Assembly: GCA_021810025.1 (NCBI GenBank)
Contig: JAJZJS010000003.1
Span: 57,234-121,233, forward strand
DNA from: a bacterium
GTDB lineage: Bacteria > Patescibacteriota > Saccharimonadia > Saccharimonadales > UBA4665
DNA length: 64,000 nucleotides
Direction: 5' to 3'
Within the stretch, counting starts at the first letter, position 1. Each line of letters opens with the position of its first letter. The notes beneath the pieces are model-generated. The model ran no database searches, was not told the DNA's origin, and worked only from the letters and a program-made list of their open reading frames with translations. Of the stretch, positions 33,709 to 43,423 are shown in pieces. The position numbers were made by a program, and so were the translations under genes.

Positions 33709-36219
33709 TTAAATCTGTTTTCGACTTATTAAGAAACTACTGTTATAAAACCAGACTTTAATTGTATCCATAATAATAAAGTAAATTATTGTTAATCCAA
33801 CCGTAAAGGACATTAGACTAATTGGAAAGTTGCTGAAACTTAGAATATGTTTTGTGTATGGAATATAGACCACAGCAATTGAAATGATTGTTATTAGTAC
33901 AAACGAAACAATTAAAGCCAAACTGAATTTGGGAGCTTTCCAAAAATGTTCTTTATTTCGAATAGTAAGGATTACTATTAAGGCCGTAAATGTTAAGAAT
34001 AGATATAGTCCTGTAGCTACTACTGAGCTTGGGAGACTTTTCATTGCAGCAAAATACATTATTTCAAAGATAGCTGTTAGTGTTCCAAGAAACATCGAAA
34101 TAAACATCAAGGAATGGATATTGAATTTAGAGGGTTCTTGTAATTCTCGATTATCTACGTTGTCGGTTGCTATCGAGAAACACGGGACTTCTGTTATTAA
34201 ACTTGTTAATAGTACCTGAACCGGCAGAATTGGAAGTGTCGCAATTGATATTAGATAAAGGGCCGATAAGGCAAAAAAGTTCCCCCAATTGCTAACAAAA
34301 ACATACCTAATATATTTATTGATATTTGCGAAGATTTCACGACCAGATTTAATACCATTGATTATAACTTTAATGTCGTCTCGTAGCAGTAAAATGTCGG
34401 CATTATCTTGGGCAACATCAGTAGCATTATTAACAGCTATTGCAACATCGGCTAGCTTTAAGGCGGGGGCATCATTAATGCCATCTCCTTGATATCCGAC
34501 CACGTTACCTTCTCTCTTTAGGAGTTTAATGATTCGATACTTTTGTTCCGGATTTAATCGTGCAAAAGCATTGGTTTTATTAATTGCAAGGGTTAATCTA
34601 TCGTCGCTCATTGCTTCGATATCGACTCCAGTTAGAACAACCTGATTTTTATCAAGGAGTCCCACCTGACTTGCTACATACCTTGTAACCTCTAAGCTAT
34701 CTCCTGATAATATCTTAATTTTGATTCCTAGTTTTTCGGCCAATGAAATAGTATGTTTAGAAGATTTTCGGAGAGGATCTTCAAGCGAAACAAATCCCAG
34801 GAAGTTTAGTTCTTTTTCGAGTTCAACTAATTTTGGATTAGGTGAAATTTTTTTGATTTCACGGTAAGCAATACCTAAATGACGAAGCCCAATTTTCCCT
34901 TCGTTTTTTATAATGCTGTTATAACGATTATGATTCTTTCCGACACTAATTTTTAATAAAGTCTCGACCGAGCCAATTACAACCAAGAAGTATTTTCCAT
35001 TAAGCTCCAACAAAACCCGACGTCTTCGGGCGTTAGGGTCAAATGGAAGTTCAGCAATTCTTTTATACTTTAGGGCATCGAGTTGAATGTTGTTAGGCAC
35101 AAAATTAATTAAAGCCTTATCAAAAGAGCTTTGAAATTTCTTCCGTTTCTCATCTAAGTTTTCTAAACTAGCAATACCTAAAAGTTGGAATAACTTTAAA
35201 TTTGCACTAACTATGTTCTTTACGGCTAATTTGTTTTGAGTTAATGTTCCGGTCTTGTCGCTACAAAGAATGTTAATATTACCTAGATCCTCCACAGCGG
35301 TTAGAGTTTTTGCTACCACATGTTTTTTGGCTAGGTTCATTGATCCTCTAGATAAAGTTAAGGTTATAATAACCGGCATTGCTTCCGGAACAACTGCTAC
35401 TAAAAGCGCGACTATGAAAAGTGCCGATGATCCGATGTTTGATAAATTATGTTCAATCAATACCTTTAGAACGAATATTACGAATAAAGTTAAAGCTGTA
35501 ACTTTGATTAAAAATGAACTAAAAGTATTAAGAGATTTTTCAAATTGAGTAACACGATGGGTATTATTAGAAAGCTGAGCAATTTGTCCAAGACGACTAT
35601 TTGCTCCAGTTGCATAAATTACACCCTTTCCCTCGCCTTCTTCGACTATGCTACCAGCGAATACCAGAGAGTTTTCTCCCGTCGATGTCTTTACAATCGA
35701 AACCGATTCTCCGCTTAATTGAGATTCATCAACTTGGAGATCTTGGTCATAAAATAATTTAATATCAGCCGGGACAATATCTCCTTCTCGAAGAATAACA
35801 ATATCGCCTGGTACAATATATTTTTCAGGAATAAGGATTTGCTCTTTATCTCTTATGACTAGAATATCTTTATTGATTAACTTTTGAAGATTCTCAAGTG
35901 CCTTTTCGGAATGGTATTCTTGATAGAAGCTAAGAATTGTATTGATTAGCAAAATACATAGTATAACAATCCCATCGTCAACATTATTGAATAGAAAAGA
36001 TAGAATGGTAGCAACAATTAATAAATAAATTAATGAATTTTTAAATTGTTTCATAAATAAACGTATTAACAGGGCTTGAGTTTTACTGCCCAGAACGTTA
36101 AAGCCAAAAATGGTTAAACGATGTCTTGCTTCTTCGTGATCTAAGCCTTCTCTCGACGATTTAAGCTCAATCAAAGTCTTATCAATATCCTGAAGAGCTA
36201 AGCTTTTAGTATCAACCAT
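33709..36219 (-). CDS. P-type cation-transporting ATPase (P2-like)
   Basis: An 836-aa ion pump. An N-terminal cation-ATPase domain is followed by the actuator with GESV, the membrane motif PEAMP in helix 4, the phosphorylated Asp in CSDKTGTLTQNK, and GDGINDAPALK in the hinge. About ten membrane helices give the P2 layout, not the heavy-metal P1B type. PEAMP differs from PEGLP of Ca2+ pumps and PVGLP of H+ pumps, so the ion is uncertain (Ca2+, Mg2+ or Mn2+ are possible). It is 10 nt downstream of the Nramp-like transporter gene. Confidence 0.88.
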   Translation of the reverse strand: MVDTKSLALQDIDKTLIELKSSREGLDHEEARHRLTIFGFNVLGSKTQALLIRLFMKQFKNSLIYLLIVATILSFLFNNVDDGIVILCILLINTILSFYQEYHSEKALENLQKLINKDILVIRDKEQILIPEKYIVPGDIVILREGDIVPADIKLFYDQDLQVDESQLSGESVSIVKTSTGENSLVFAGSIVEEGEGKGVIYATGANSRLGQIAQLSNNTHRVTQFEKSLNTFSSFLIKVTALTLFVIFVLKVLIEHNLSNIGSSALFIVALLVAVVPEAMPVIITLTLSRGSMNLAKKHVVAKTLTAVEDLGNINILCSDKTGTLTQNKLAVKNIVSANLKLFQLLGIASLENLDEKRKKFQSSFDKALINFVPNNIQLDALKYKRIAELPFDPNARRRRVLLELNGKYFLVVIGSVETLLKISVGKNHNRYNSIIKNEGKIGLRHLGIAYREIKKISPNPKLVELEKELNFLGFVSLEDPLRKSSKHTISLAEKLGIKIKILSGDSLEVTRYVASQVGLLDKNQVVLTGVDIEAMSDDRLTLAINKTNAFARLNPEQKYRIIKLLKREGNVVGYQGDGINDAPALKLADVAIAVNNATDVAQDNADILLLRDDIKVIINGIKSGREIFANINKYIRYVFVSNWGNFFALSALYLISIATLPILPVQVLLTSLITEVPCFSIATDNVDNRELQEPSKFNIHSLMFISMFLGTLTAIFEIMYFAAMKSLPSSVVATGLYLFLTFTALIVILTIRNKEHFWKAPKFSLALIVSFVLITIISIAVVYIPYTKHILSFSNFPISLMSFTVGLTIIYFIIMDTIKVWFYNSSFLISRKQI

Positions 36220-36229
36220 CCTAGGCCAC

Positions 36230-37609
36230 CTATGGAATTAAAGCATAAATTGCGGCCAATCCAGAGGCTGTCATTAGAACGAATAAAAACCAACCTATAT
36301 AGGAAGTTATCCTTCCGTTCTTCCATTCACCCATGATATGTTCATTCTTGGCGATTAAGATAATTAAGATAATAATAATAGGAGCTACAATGCCGTTTAA
36401 GACAGCTGCATAAATTAGCGCTTTAATCGGATTCAATCCAACAAAATTTAAAATTAGTCCAATGACCATTGAAATTATAATAACTCCATAGAAAAGATAT
36501 CCCTGACGAAGCTTATTGCTTAATCCTTGACGACGACCCATACTCTCACTGATGGCATAAGCACTTGAACCTGCCATGACGGGAATAGCTAAAAGTCCAA
36601 CTCCTAAAATTCCGATTGCAAAAAGCCAGAAAGAGAGCTTACCGGCAAAAGGACGCAAAGCTTCAGCGGCTTGAGAAGCTGTATTGATATTTGTAATTCC
36701 ATGCGTAAAAAGAACACTAGCACAAGCAGCAATAATAAAGAACATCACTAAATTGCTGAGAAACATTCCTGACCAAACATCAATTCTCATGCTTTTAATC
36801 TCGTCCCTTGATGATCCTCTCCGGCTTTTAATGGTGGTTTGGCCAGCGGCAATTTCTTCTTCTATTTCCTGAGAGGTTTGCCAAAAGAATAGATAGGGTG
36901 TGACCGTTGTTCCAAGTATTGCACAGATTAACTCCAGATCACTTTTGGTAAAACTTAAGTGCGGGATAAAGCTATAATTAAATACGGTATGCCAATTGGG
37001 ATGAGCCAAGATGGCAGATATAATGTAGGCAATTAAAATCAAGGCTAACCATTTTAGGTATTTAGCATATTTTGTATATGGGGTAAAGACTTGAAGAAGG
37101 ATAATAAAGGCTGTCAATCCAATAACTAAGAAAGTAAAGTTTAGGCTAGGTCGGAGTAATTGGAAGGCGCTAGCCATGGCTCCAATGTCTGCTCCAATAT
37201 TAAAAGTATTCGCGGCAAATAGAAAAATAGTACTAATATAAAGAATCTTTCGACTAAAATGAGTCCTAATGTTAGCTGCTAGACCTCGACCCGTTACTAG
37301 CCCAATCCTAGCACACATTTCTTGAATAATCGCCATAAGAGGAAAAGTTAATGGGGCTAACCACAATAATTTAAAACCAAATTGAGCCCCAGTTTGAGAA
37401 TAGGTGGCAATTCCAGAAGGATCATCATCAGAGGCTCCAGTTGTTAGTCCTGGACCTAGGGTCTGCCAATAATCTTGCGCTTTTTTAATAGAGCCCTTGC
37501 TGTCGATTGGCAGAGCTGAGGCTAATTTCTGCCCACCATCAATACTTTTCTGGAGACCGATAGCGGGCGCTTCAATTGTTCTTTCTAAAATCTTTTTTTT
37601 CTTAGTCAT
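36230..37609 (-). CDS. Nramp-related divalent metal transporter
   Basis: A 459-aa LeuT-fold transporter with about eleven membrane helices. In classical Nramp, helix 1 has DPGN and helix 6 has MPH for Mn2+/Fe2+. Here the corresponding segments read ASDDDPSGIATYSQ (Asp61-63) and GTTVTPYLFFWQ, so the Met and His metal ligands are missing, as in the divergent Nramp-related group. The substrate may therefore be Mg2+ or something else. A 50-residue cytoplasmic N-terminus precedes helix 1. It overlaps the receiver gene by 1 nt. Confidence 0.85.
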   Translation of the reverse strand: MTKKKKILERTIEAPAIGLQKSIDGGQKLASALPIDSKGSIKKAQDYWQTLGPGLTTGASDDDPSGIATYSQTGAQFGFKLLWLAPLTFPLMAIIQEMCARIGLVTGRGLAANIRTHFSRKILYISTIFLFAANTFNIGADIGAMASAFQLLRPSLNFTFLVIGLTAFIILLQVFTPYTKYAKYLKWLALILIAYIISAILAHPNWHTVFNYSFIPHLSFTKSDLELICAILGTTVTPYLFFWQTSQEIEEEIAAGQTTIKSRRGSSRDEIKSMRIDVWSGMFLSNLVMFFIIAACASVLFTHGITNINTASQAAEALRPFAGKLSFWLFAIGILGVGLLAIPVMAGSSAYAISESMGRRQGLSNKLRQGYLFYGVIIISMVIGLILNFVGLNPIKALIYAAVLNGIVAPIIIILIILIAKNEHIMGEWKNGRITSYIGWFLFVLMTASGLAAIYALIP

Positions 37610-37986
37610 TATTTAATATTTTCCAGGAATGCCACCAACTCTCCGGGAGTCAACTCTGCTTTGATTAAATAGGCATCAGCTTTGTCTTCAATTTGTTTTT
37701 TTATTTCTGGGCGTTGCTCTAAATTAGTCGTTACGATAATACGTGCTTTTAGGTCTTGAATTTTTGATTTATCTCGAAGGATGTTGAGGATGTCGCTTCC
37801 GTTTAAGTTGGGAATCATTAGATCCAATAAGATAATATCATATTGATTGGTTAAGGCTTCTTTAAGAGCTTCGTTACCGTCCGAAATCATCTTAATCTCA
37901 TAACCTGCTCTTGTTAAGGCTCGATGATAGAGTTCGCTAATAAAGTATTCATCCTCTATTAATAAAATTTTTCTTTTATTATTCAT
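37609..37986 (-). CDS. Single-domain response regulator of the metal-transport operon
   Basis: A 125-aa receiver with all key residues: acidic pair in LLIEDEYF, phosphoacceptor Asp in IILLDLMIP, Thr in IVTTN, Lys in AYLIKAE. There is no output domain. It lies 32 nt downstream of its likely kinase gene and overlaps the Nramp-like gene by 1 nt, so the signalling pair and the transporters form one transcription unit. A receiver without DNA-binding domain suggests control by direct protein contact. Confidence 0.9.
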   Translation of the reverse strand: MNNKRKILLIEDEYFISELYHRALTRAGYEIKMISDGNEALKEALTNQYDIILLDLMIPNLNGSDILNILRDKSKIQDLKARIIVTTNLEQRPEIKKQIEDKADAYLIKAELTPGELVAFLENIK

Positions 37987-38018
37987 AACTCCTTCTAATT
38001 TAACATATAAAAATTAAT

Positions 38019-39560
38019 TTATCGCCTGTAATATGAATGATTCTTGATCCAGCCATGGGCGTTGTGAACGATAGCGTCATTTGAACTTAAGCGTTTTTCC
38101 TCTGATAATCTGTCTACTGGTAAGACTGTGAATCCAAATGTACTGCCTTCCCCTTCTTTACTATGAACCCAAATATTGCCATCATGAGCATCAATTATAG
38201 CTTTTGACAAATAAAGTCCTAGACCTGTTCCGCCAACTTGCGAACGATTATGATGATCCCGGTAGAATTTGGTAAATAAATTAGCAATAATACTTTCGGG
38301 AACACCTCTTCCGAAATCTTGCACAGTGGTTTCAACAAGCCCTTCATTATTGAGCATACTATTAATTAAGATTTGTTTGGAATTGGCACTGTACTTGATG
38401 GCGTTATCGATAAGATTATATATTACTTCTTGAATACTGAGTCGATCTACTCCAACTTTTGGTAAATTTGGGGCAATATTAAGTTTTATCTCAATCCCTC
38501 TCACTTGGGCCCTAATTCTAATAGCTTGAACAGCTTCTGTTAGTATTGTGGACCATTCTTCAGATCCTAGATTTAACTCCATTTGATCGTTGTCTACTCG
38601 GGCGACATTCAAGATATTATTAGTAAAACTTGTTAATTGATCTGAAGCCGCCTTCATTTTATCTAGAAAGGATTGAAGCTCGGGATTTAATTTACCACTT
38701 AACTCTTGACTAAAAGCTTCAATATAGCCCCTAAGCAGAGTTAGAGGAGTGCGAAGTTCGTGAACGGCTAAAGCAATAAAACTAATTGCTTGATCGTCTT
38801 GAGAATAGAGTTTGGTATGGTCGAATAAAACTATAATTGTGTTATTGTTGTCTTTATTTTCAAGGTTATAATATGCAGCTAAGTCAAAATAGAGTGTTGG
38901 ATGTTGTTCGTCGACATTTAATTTTACTCGTTCCCAGACATTGGAGCTAATGGCTGTGGTTTGCTTGGCGTTTTTGAGCCAGGTATCAAAGGTATCTTCA
39001 GTTGGAAAAGACATATCGAGTACTGCATAAACATTTTTTCCTATTAAATCGTCTTCACTTTTATTGAGGTATTTTAGGGTAGCATTATTGGCATAACTTA
39101 TATTTTCCAAGTTGTCCAGAATAATAATTGGTAATGGGAGGCTTTTGGCAAGAAAGTCTCGACCCATTGTTTGATATGTTGAAATTTCATTTTTTCGCTC
39201 GGCTCTACCAATGTTATTTAGTTGATAAACTTGTCCAACTAAATTTGTGACTAATTCTTTTCCAATATGAAGTTTGCTAAGATCTGGTGCTTTAATATTT
39301 TCGATCGAAGAAGGACTGATGTGAAGAATTGCTAGCCAAAGAGCTTCAATGGGTTCAGTAATTATGTTAGATAATGGAATAATAAAGATTAAATTAAAGA
39401 TAAGTACAGCACCAAATGCTATCAACGCCTTGTCAATAAGATGAAAATGGGTTGTAAAACTAAGAGTTAATATTAAAGTTAGAAATAATAAATCTTCAGC
39501 TATTACTAACAGCCAAATATATTCTCTGATTTTAACTTTAAGATATTTGAGCTGATCCAT
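38019..39560 (-). CDS. Membrane sensor histidine kinase
   Basis: A 513-aa kinase. Two membrane helices near the N-terminus (about residues 13-34 and 40-64) enclose almost no outside loop. A linker and a PAS-like domain (about 125-250, LPLPIIILDNLENISYAN) follow. The HisKA has His in LAVHELRTPLTLLRGYIEAF; the ATPase has NLIDNAIKYS, DFGRGVP and GGTGLGLYLSKAI. All catalytic motifs are intact. It overlaps the upstream DUF3048 gene by 1 nt (TAATG) and precedes the receiver and metal transporters. Confidence 0.92.
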   Translation of the reverse strand: MDQLKYLKVKIREYIWLLVIAEDLLFLTLILTLSFTTHFHLIDKALIAFGAVLIFNLIFIIPLSNIITEPIEALWLAILHISPSSIENIKAPDLSKLHIGKELVTNLVGQVYQLNNIGRAERKNEISTYQTMGRDFLAKSLPLPIIILDNLENISYANNATLKYLNKSEDDLIGKNVYAVLDMSFPTEDTFDTWLKNAKQTTAISSNVWERVKLNVDEQHPTLYFDLAAYYNLENKDNNNTIIVLFDHTKLYSQDDQAISFIALAVHELRTPLTLLRGYIEAFSQELSGKLNPELQSFLDKMKAASDQLTSFTNNILNVARVDNDQMELNLGSEEWSTILTEAVQAIRIRAQVRGIEIKLNIAPNLPKVGVDRLSIQEVIYNLIDNAIKYSANSKQILINSMLNNEGLVETTVQDFGRGVPESIIANLFTKFYRDHHNRSQVGGTGLGLYLSKAIIDAHDGNIWVHSKEGEGSTFGFTVLPVDRLSEEKRLSSNDAIVHNAHGWIKNHSYYRR

Positions 39561-40741
39561 TAAGGGGTATAGTTTACGTACTTATTGGCTACAACTGCCG
39601 TAATCCAAACCTGTCCTGGGTTGAATGGGATTGGATTTCCGGAAGCGTCGGTAAATGTTAAAGGGCCATTATTGCTAGCTTTGTTCCATTGTCCAATTTG
39701 TACGCCGCCGTTCTGAAAGATGTAGGCTTGTCCACTTCCTATATTTGAATAAACTGAATAATAGGCGCCCGAGGAGTCTAGAGGCCCATTGGTTTCGGGG
39801 GTTATCATAGCTATTACAACGCTAGGATTAATTTGCTTATTAGTATCTGTTCCAATTTGAGGTGAGCCTGCTTCACTTCTTTCATAAGTGTTGGTTTTTG
39901 GATTGTAAACATAAGAAGGATTATAATCATAATTTGAAAGTGTTAAATTAATGTTAGCTGCAGTTGGAGTCTTGAGAGGCATTGGTTTTTGACGAGGCCA
40001 AGGGGTGAAGTTGCTTGATGTATAACCTTTTACATTCTCAAGAGCGTTAAGCCTGCTCATAGACGAATAAACATTGTGGGGTGGAACGCGAGATGGAATG
40101 CGAGTGAAGTAACTACCATAATAAAATTGATTAAGATCCTTCACGTTCCAACTTTGAATATCGCTTAAAGCCAGTGGGCTTCCTCCAACATGGACATAGT
40201 CGGCATCAAATCCAAGTGCCCATTGGACGAAATATGGCCTAGCACTTCGAATTGGTCCGATATAGTTCGGATTGGTAGCGCTTTGATAAAGCGCCATAAA
40301 ACGGGTTATCCCCCCTTCTGCTAATGCTTCGAAAACTACTCCGGCTTGTTCAAGCCCCGATTGAGGACGAGCTGCCAGACTATTCTCAATCATTATGGCG
40401 GTTATGGGTAGTTTATTAACACTTGGGCTAACCATTAAACCGGTCAGTTTAGATGGTACTAAATTCGACGTAGGCTTGGAAACTTTAGGTATTGAGGATT
40501 GCAATTGTATTACATGAGAAGTTTTAGGTTTTAATATTAAGAAAGCTCCGGAGCCTACTATAAGTAAAACCACCACTACCCCGGATATAATGAGGGCTTG
40601 TTTTTTGGATAATTTAAACTTCTTCTTTTTAGTCATCTTAAGCTCTTCCCCTTCCTTATTGATGATTGGTTCTGCCGAAGGTAAAGAATCTAAAGCTGCA
40701 GTCTCTTCGGGAGTTTTAAAATCAGAAGTATCCGGTTTCAT
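39560..40741 (-). CDS. DUF3048 (YerB-like) membrane-anchored protein
   Basis: A 393-aa protein with a 45-residue acidic then Lys-rich cytoplasmic tail, one membrane helix (about 49-70), and an external DUF3048 domain. Family marks are IMIENSLAARPQSGLEQAGVVFEALAEGGITRFMALYQ and GPIRSARPYFVQWAL, followed by PPHNVY. YerB-like proteins are envelope proteins of unknown biochemical role. AGGAAAG precedes the ATG. As first gene of the kinase-receiver-transporter unit it may provide the sensory input. Confidence 0.88.
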   Translation of the reverse strand: MKPDTSDFKTPEETAALDSLPSAEPIINKEGEELKMTKKKKFKLSKKQALIISGVVVVLLIVGSGAFLILKPKTSHVIQLQSSIPKVSKPTSNLVPSKLTGLMVSPSVNKLPITAIMIENSLAARPQSGLEQAGVVFEALAEGGITRFMALYQSATNPNYIGPIRSARPYFVQWALGFDADYVHVGGSPLALSDIQSWNVKDLNQFYYGSYFTRIPSRVPPHNVYSSMSRLNALENVKGYTSSNFTPWPRQKPMPLKTPTAANINLTLSNYDYNPSYVYNPKTNTYERSEAGSPQIGTDTNKQINPSVVIAMITPETNGPLDSSGAYYSVYSNIGSGQAYIFQNGGVQIGQWNKASNNGPLTFTDASGNPIPFNPGQVWITAVVANKYVNYTP

Positions 40742-40789
40742 CTTTTGCTTTCCTATTAACTACACTTAATTGTATCAAAAAGCTTACGA

Positions 40790-42229
40790 TTATTCGTAAT
40801 TTTTTAAGGCTTTAATTTGAGTTTCAATACGGCTTAAGGTTTTATCCTTCCCTAAAATAGCAATTGTTTCAAATAATGATGGACTAGCCGGGCTTTGTGT
40901 CGTAGCGATTCTAATCAGACTAAACAAAACGACCGGCTTTTGAGCAGTCTCAAGCAAAAGATCGTTGAGGGTATTTTTAATTTCTTCCAGTTTAAAACTA
41001 GTTTTACTTAATCTTTGATGACTTAATTCTAATAATTTGATTAAAAACTGATTATCAATCTTAGAAAGTATTTTATTATCGGTAATAAGACTTGGATCAA
41101 TCTTAGGCTCGACGAAGAAAAAGCTTGTTAGGTCTGGGATTTCAGACAGATATTTTAAGCGTTCTTTAATAAGATCTAGTACTGCCATCTTATAATCTTG
41201 ACTGAAAGTCTTTGAGTCATTTGGCCAGTAAGATTTGGCCAAAGCATATAATTCAGTTGTGGAGGTCATTCTAATATATTGGCCATTCATCCAGACTAAT
41301 CTCCTCTCATCAAATTTAGCCGGAGATTTTTGAACATTTGATAGCTTAAATTTAGAAATTAATTGATCGACATTAAATATTTCCTGTTCGGTGGAGTCGT
41401 TCCATCCTAGAAGAGCCATAAAATTAATCAGAGCTTCTTTTAGGTAGCCCTCTTTTAAATAATCTAGAATATCTTTAGCATTATCTCGTTTTGATAATTT
41501 TTTTCGACCATCAGGACCTAAGATGGCTGGTACGGTTGCAAGAATGGGCGGTTCAATTTCAAGAGCCTGATATAGATTCAAGAATTTAGGAACAGAAGCA
41601 ATAAATTCCTGGGATCTTATGACATGACTAATTTGCATCAAATAGTCGTCCACAATATGGGCAAAATTATAGGTTGGGTAACCATCGCTTTTAATAAGAA
41701 TAAAGTCGTCGATAGCATTTTCGTTACTTTGAATTTGACCTAAGACGATATCATTCCAGGTATATTTTTGAGGATTAGATTTAAAACGGAGGGGCTTTGA
41801 TTTGTCCCAAGCAGGAAGTTTATTGGGTCGATAGTTACGATATAAAAAAGGAAGCTTTTTTTGTTTTGCATCAATCCGGTAGCCTTCAACCTCTTCTTTC
41901 GAAAACGGGTCACCATACGCTAATCCTTTGGAAACTAGTTTGAGAGCCCATTCATGATAAATAGGAAGCCTTTCACTTTGCATATATGGTCCAAACGGTC
42001 CCGGTTTATCTGGTCCTTCGTCATAATCTAATCCAAGCATTTTAAAGGTTTTTAAAATATGCTCAATTGAGCCCTCAACTTCTCGATCCTTGTCAGTGTC
42101 TTCAATCCTAATAACAAAGTCACCCTTATTTTGTTTGGCTAGTAACCAGGCATAAAGAGCTGTTCGAACACCTCCAATGTGTAGAAAGCCAGTGGGGCTT
42201 GGAGCAAATCGAGTCCGAATTTTATTCAT
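40790..42229 (-). CDS. gltX: Glutamyl-tRNA synthetase
   Basis: A 479-aa class I synthetase. The HIGH-like motif is FAPSPTGFLHIGGVRTALYAW, the KMSKS-like motif is KLSKRDN, and EDTD and the C-terminal helical anticodon-binding domain are present. Length is normal. No gatCAB genes are in the window, so whether it also charges tRNA-Gln for transamidation cannot be judged. The ATG is exactly at the predicted start of transcription of a TATAAT, so it is probably leaderless. Confidence 0.96.
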   Translation of the reverse strand: MNKIRTRFAPSPTGFLHIGGVRTALYAWLLAKQNKGDFVIRIEDTDKDREVEGSIEHILKTFKMLGLDYDEGPDKPGPFGPYMQSERLPIYHEWALKLVSKGLAYGDPFSKEEVEGYRIDAKQKKLPFLYRNYRPNKLPAWDKSKPLRFKSNPQKYTWNDIVLGQIQSNENAIDDFILIKSDGYPTYNFAHIVDDYLMQISHVIRSQEFIASVPKFLNLYQALEIEPPILATVPAILGPDGRKKLSKRDNAKDILDYLKEGYLKEALINFMALLGWNDSTEQEIFNVDQLISKFKLSNVQKSPAKFDERRLVWMNGQYIRMTSTTELYALAKSYWPNDSKTFSQDYKMAVLDLIKERLKYLSEIPDLTSFFFVEPKIDPSLITDNKILSKIDNQFLIKLLELSHQRLSKTSFKLEEIKNTLNDLLLETAQKPVVLFSLIRIATTQSPASPSLFETIAILGKDKTLSRIETQIKALKNYE

Positions 42230-42235
42230 CTCTTT

Positions 42236-42264
42236 ATTATATCCTACAAAATATTAATTGTAAG
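42236..42264 (-). promoter_or_regulatory. Leaderless gltX promoter
   Basis: TATAAT at 42241-42236 on the minus strand, predicted +1 at 42229, the A of the gltX ATG. A TTACAA 16 nt upstream may be the -35. Confidence 0.5.
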
Positions 42265-42265
42265 A

Positions 42266-43282
42266 CTACATGCTAAGAGCAATATCTATAATTTGATGAG
42301 TGCTAAGGGAGTTATTGTTTTTAATTAAATACCATATCCCATTTTTAACCCAAGTAATTATCGAGTTGTTGTTATATGTATAGATTGTTAGATTTGGTTC
42401 AGAAATTGTTTGATAGTTTAAACCAGCTTTGTTTAAGACATAATCATCAAGCAATTGATTATTGGTCAAATTGCTTTTCTTTTCAATGATTGAATAAGAT
42501 CGGTTGTCGGAATTACTCTTAAAACTTGTTTCGATAATCCCGGCGGAATAGCTAACTTTAACGAGATTAAAGCCCGAGGGCATAGCTTTTGTTGTAGTTG
42601 GAGTAAATCCGGCTCGAGATGCTGCTATATCAATTGTAATCTGATTGAGATTATGGAAAAAAAGGATACTTCCGCCAATAAAAATAGCCACAATTAAAGT
42701 TAAAGATGTTGCCAAAGGGTGCGATCGAAATAGATGTTTTTTATGTTTTAATTTTTTCCGAACAGTTTGAGGAGAATCATAGAGGGGCGCTTTGTTCAGG
42801 GCATCTAAGAAGAGAGAGCTGGCCACAGTTTGGTGATTGGGGTTGGGGATAGTTGAAGCTTCAGATTCCTGTGTTTGATTAAATTGATTTGGTTGCAGCC
42901 CATTGTTGCAAGATGGATTTGATTGAGGTTCAACGGGTTGGGCATTAATAATCGGTGGATGTGAAGTTTCGGGCGTATTAGCGGTGCTACTAAATCGATC
43001 AATGAGATCGCTCCTTGGAATAGATCTGATTTTCTGGTAGCGGTTTGGGTCATATCCCCTGACTTTAAATGATTCCTGGATTGAGTTTGGCTCAGAATCT
43101 TGAAATAGGGATTGTCTATTATTGGCAGGATGACTAATAGCCTGAACTTTATGATAGGGATCAATTACTGTTGTGCGGTTTAAAGTTTGGGAATGTTGAA
43201 CGTTTTTGGGGTGAAGATGATTAACCTTCTTAAGAGGCTTAAAGTCCATATAGGTAGTATTGATAATTTTGCTTTCATTCAT
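42266..43282 (-). CDS. Membrane-anchored protein with small external domain (DUF4367-like)
   Basis: A 338-aa protein: about 190 residues of polar, Asn/Pro/Gln-rich cytoplasmic sequence, a basic KKLKHKKH stretch, one membrane helix (about 197-216), and an external domain of about 120 residues (from GFNLVKVSYSAG to the end). The external part, ending with an NNSIITWVKNGIWYLI segment, resembles the DUF4367 fold seen in anti-sigma-like and envelope proteins. No catalytic motif is visible. Its own gene lies 36 nt upstream of gltX. Confidence 0.65.
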   Translation of the reverse strand: MNESKIINTTYMDFKPLKKVNHLHPKNVQHSQTLNRTTVIDPYHKVQAISHPANNRQSLFQDSEPNSIQESFKVRGYDPNRYQKIRSIPRSDLIDRFSSTANTPETSHPPIINAQPVEPQSNPSCNNGLQPNQFNQTQESEASTIPNPNHQTVASSLFLDALNKAPLYDSPQTVRKKLKHKKHLFRSHPLATSLTLIVAIFIGGSILFFHNLNQITIDIAASRAGFTPTTTKAMPSGFNLVKVSYSAGIIETSFKSNSDNRSYSIIEKKSNLTNNQLLDDYVLNKAGLNYQTISEPNLTIYTYNNNSIITWVKNGIWYLIKNNNSLSTHQIIDIALSM

Positions 43283-43423
43283 ATTTATTATTTATGTTTA
43301 TAGCTAAATTTATTTTTCCCATCTACATAACTTAACTGTTTTTAATTGTAATACTACTTGTGATTATCGGCAATAGGTAAGATAATAATATAAATTTTAA
43401 CATTTAGAATTGGATTAGAAATT

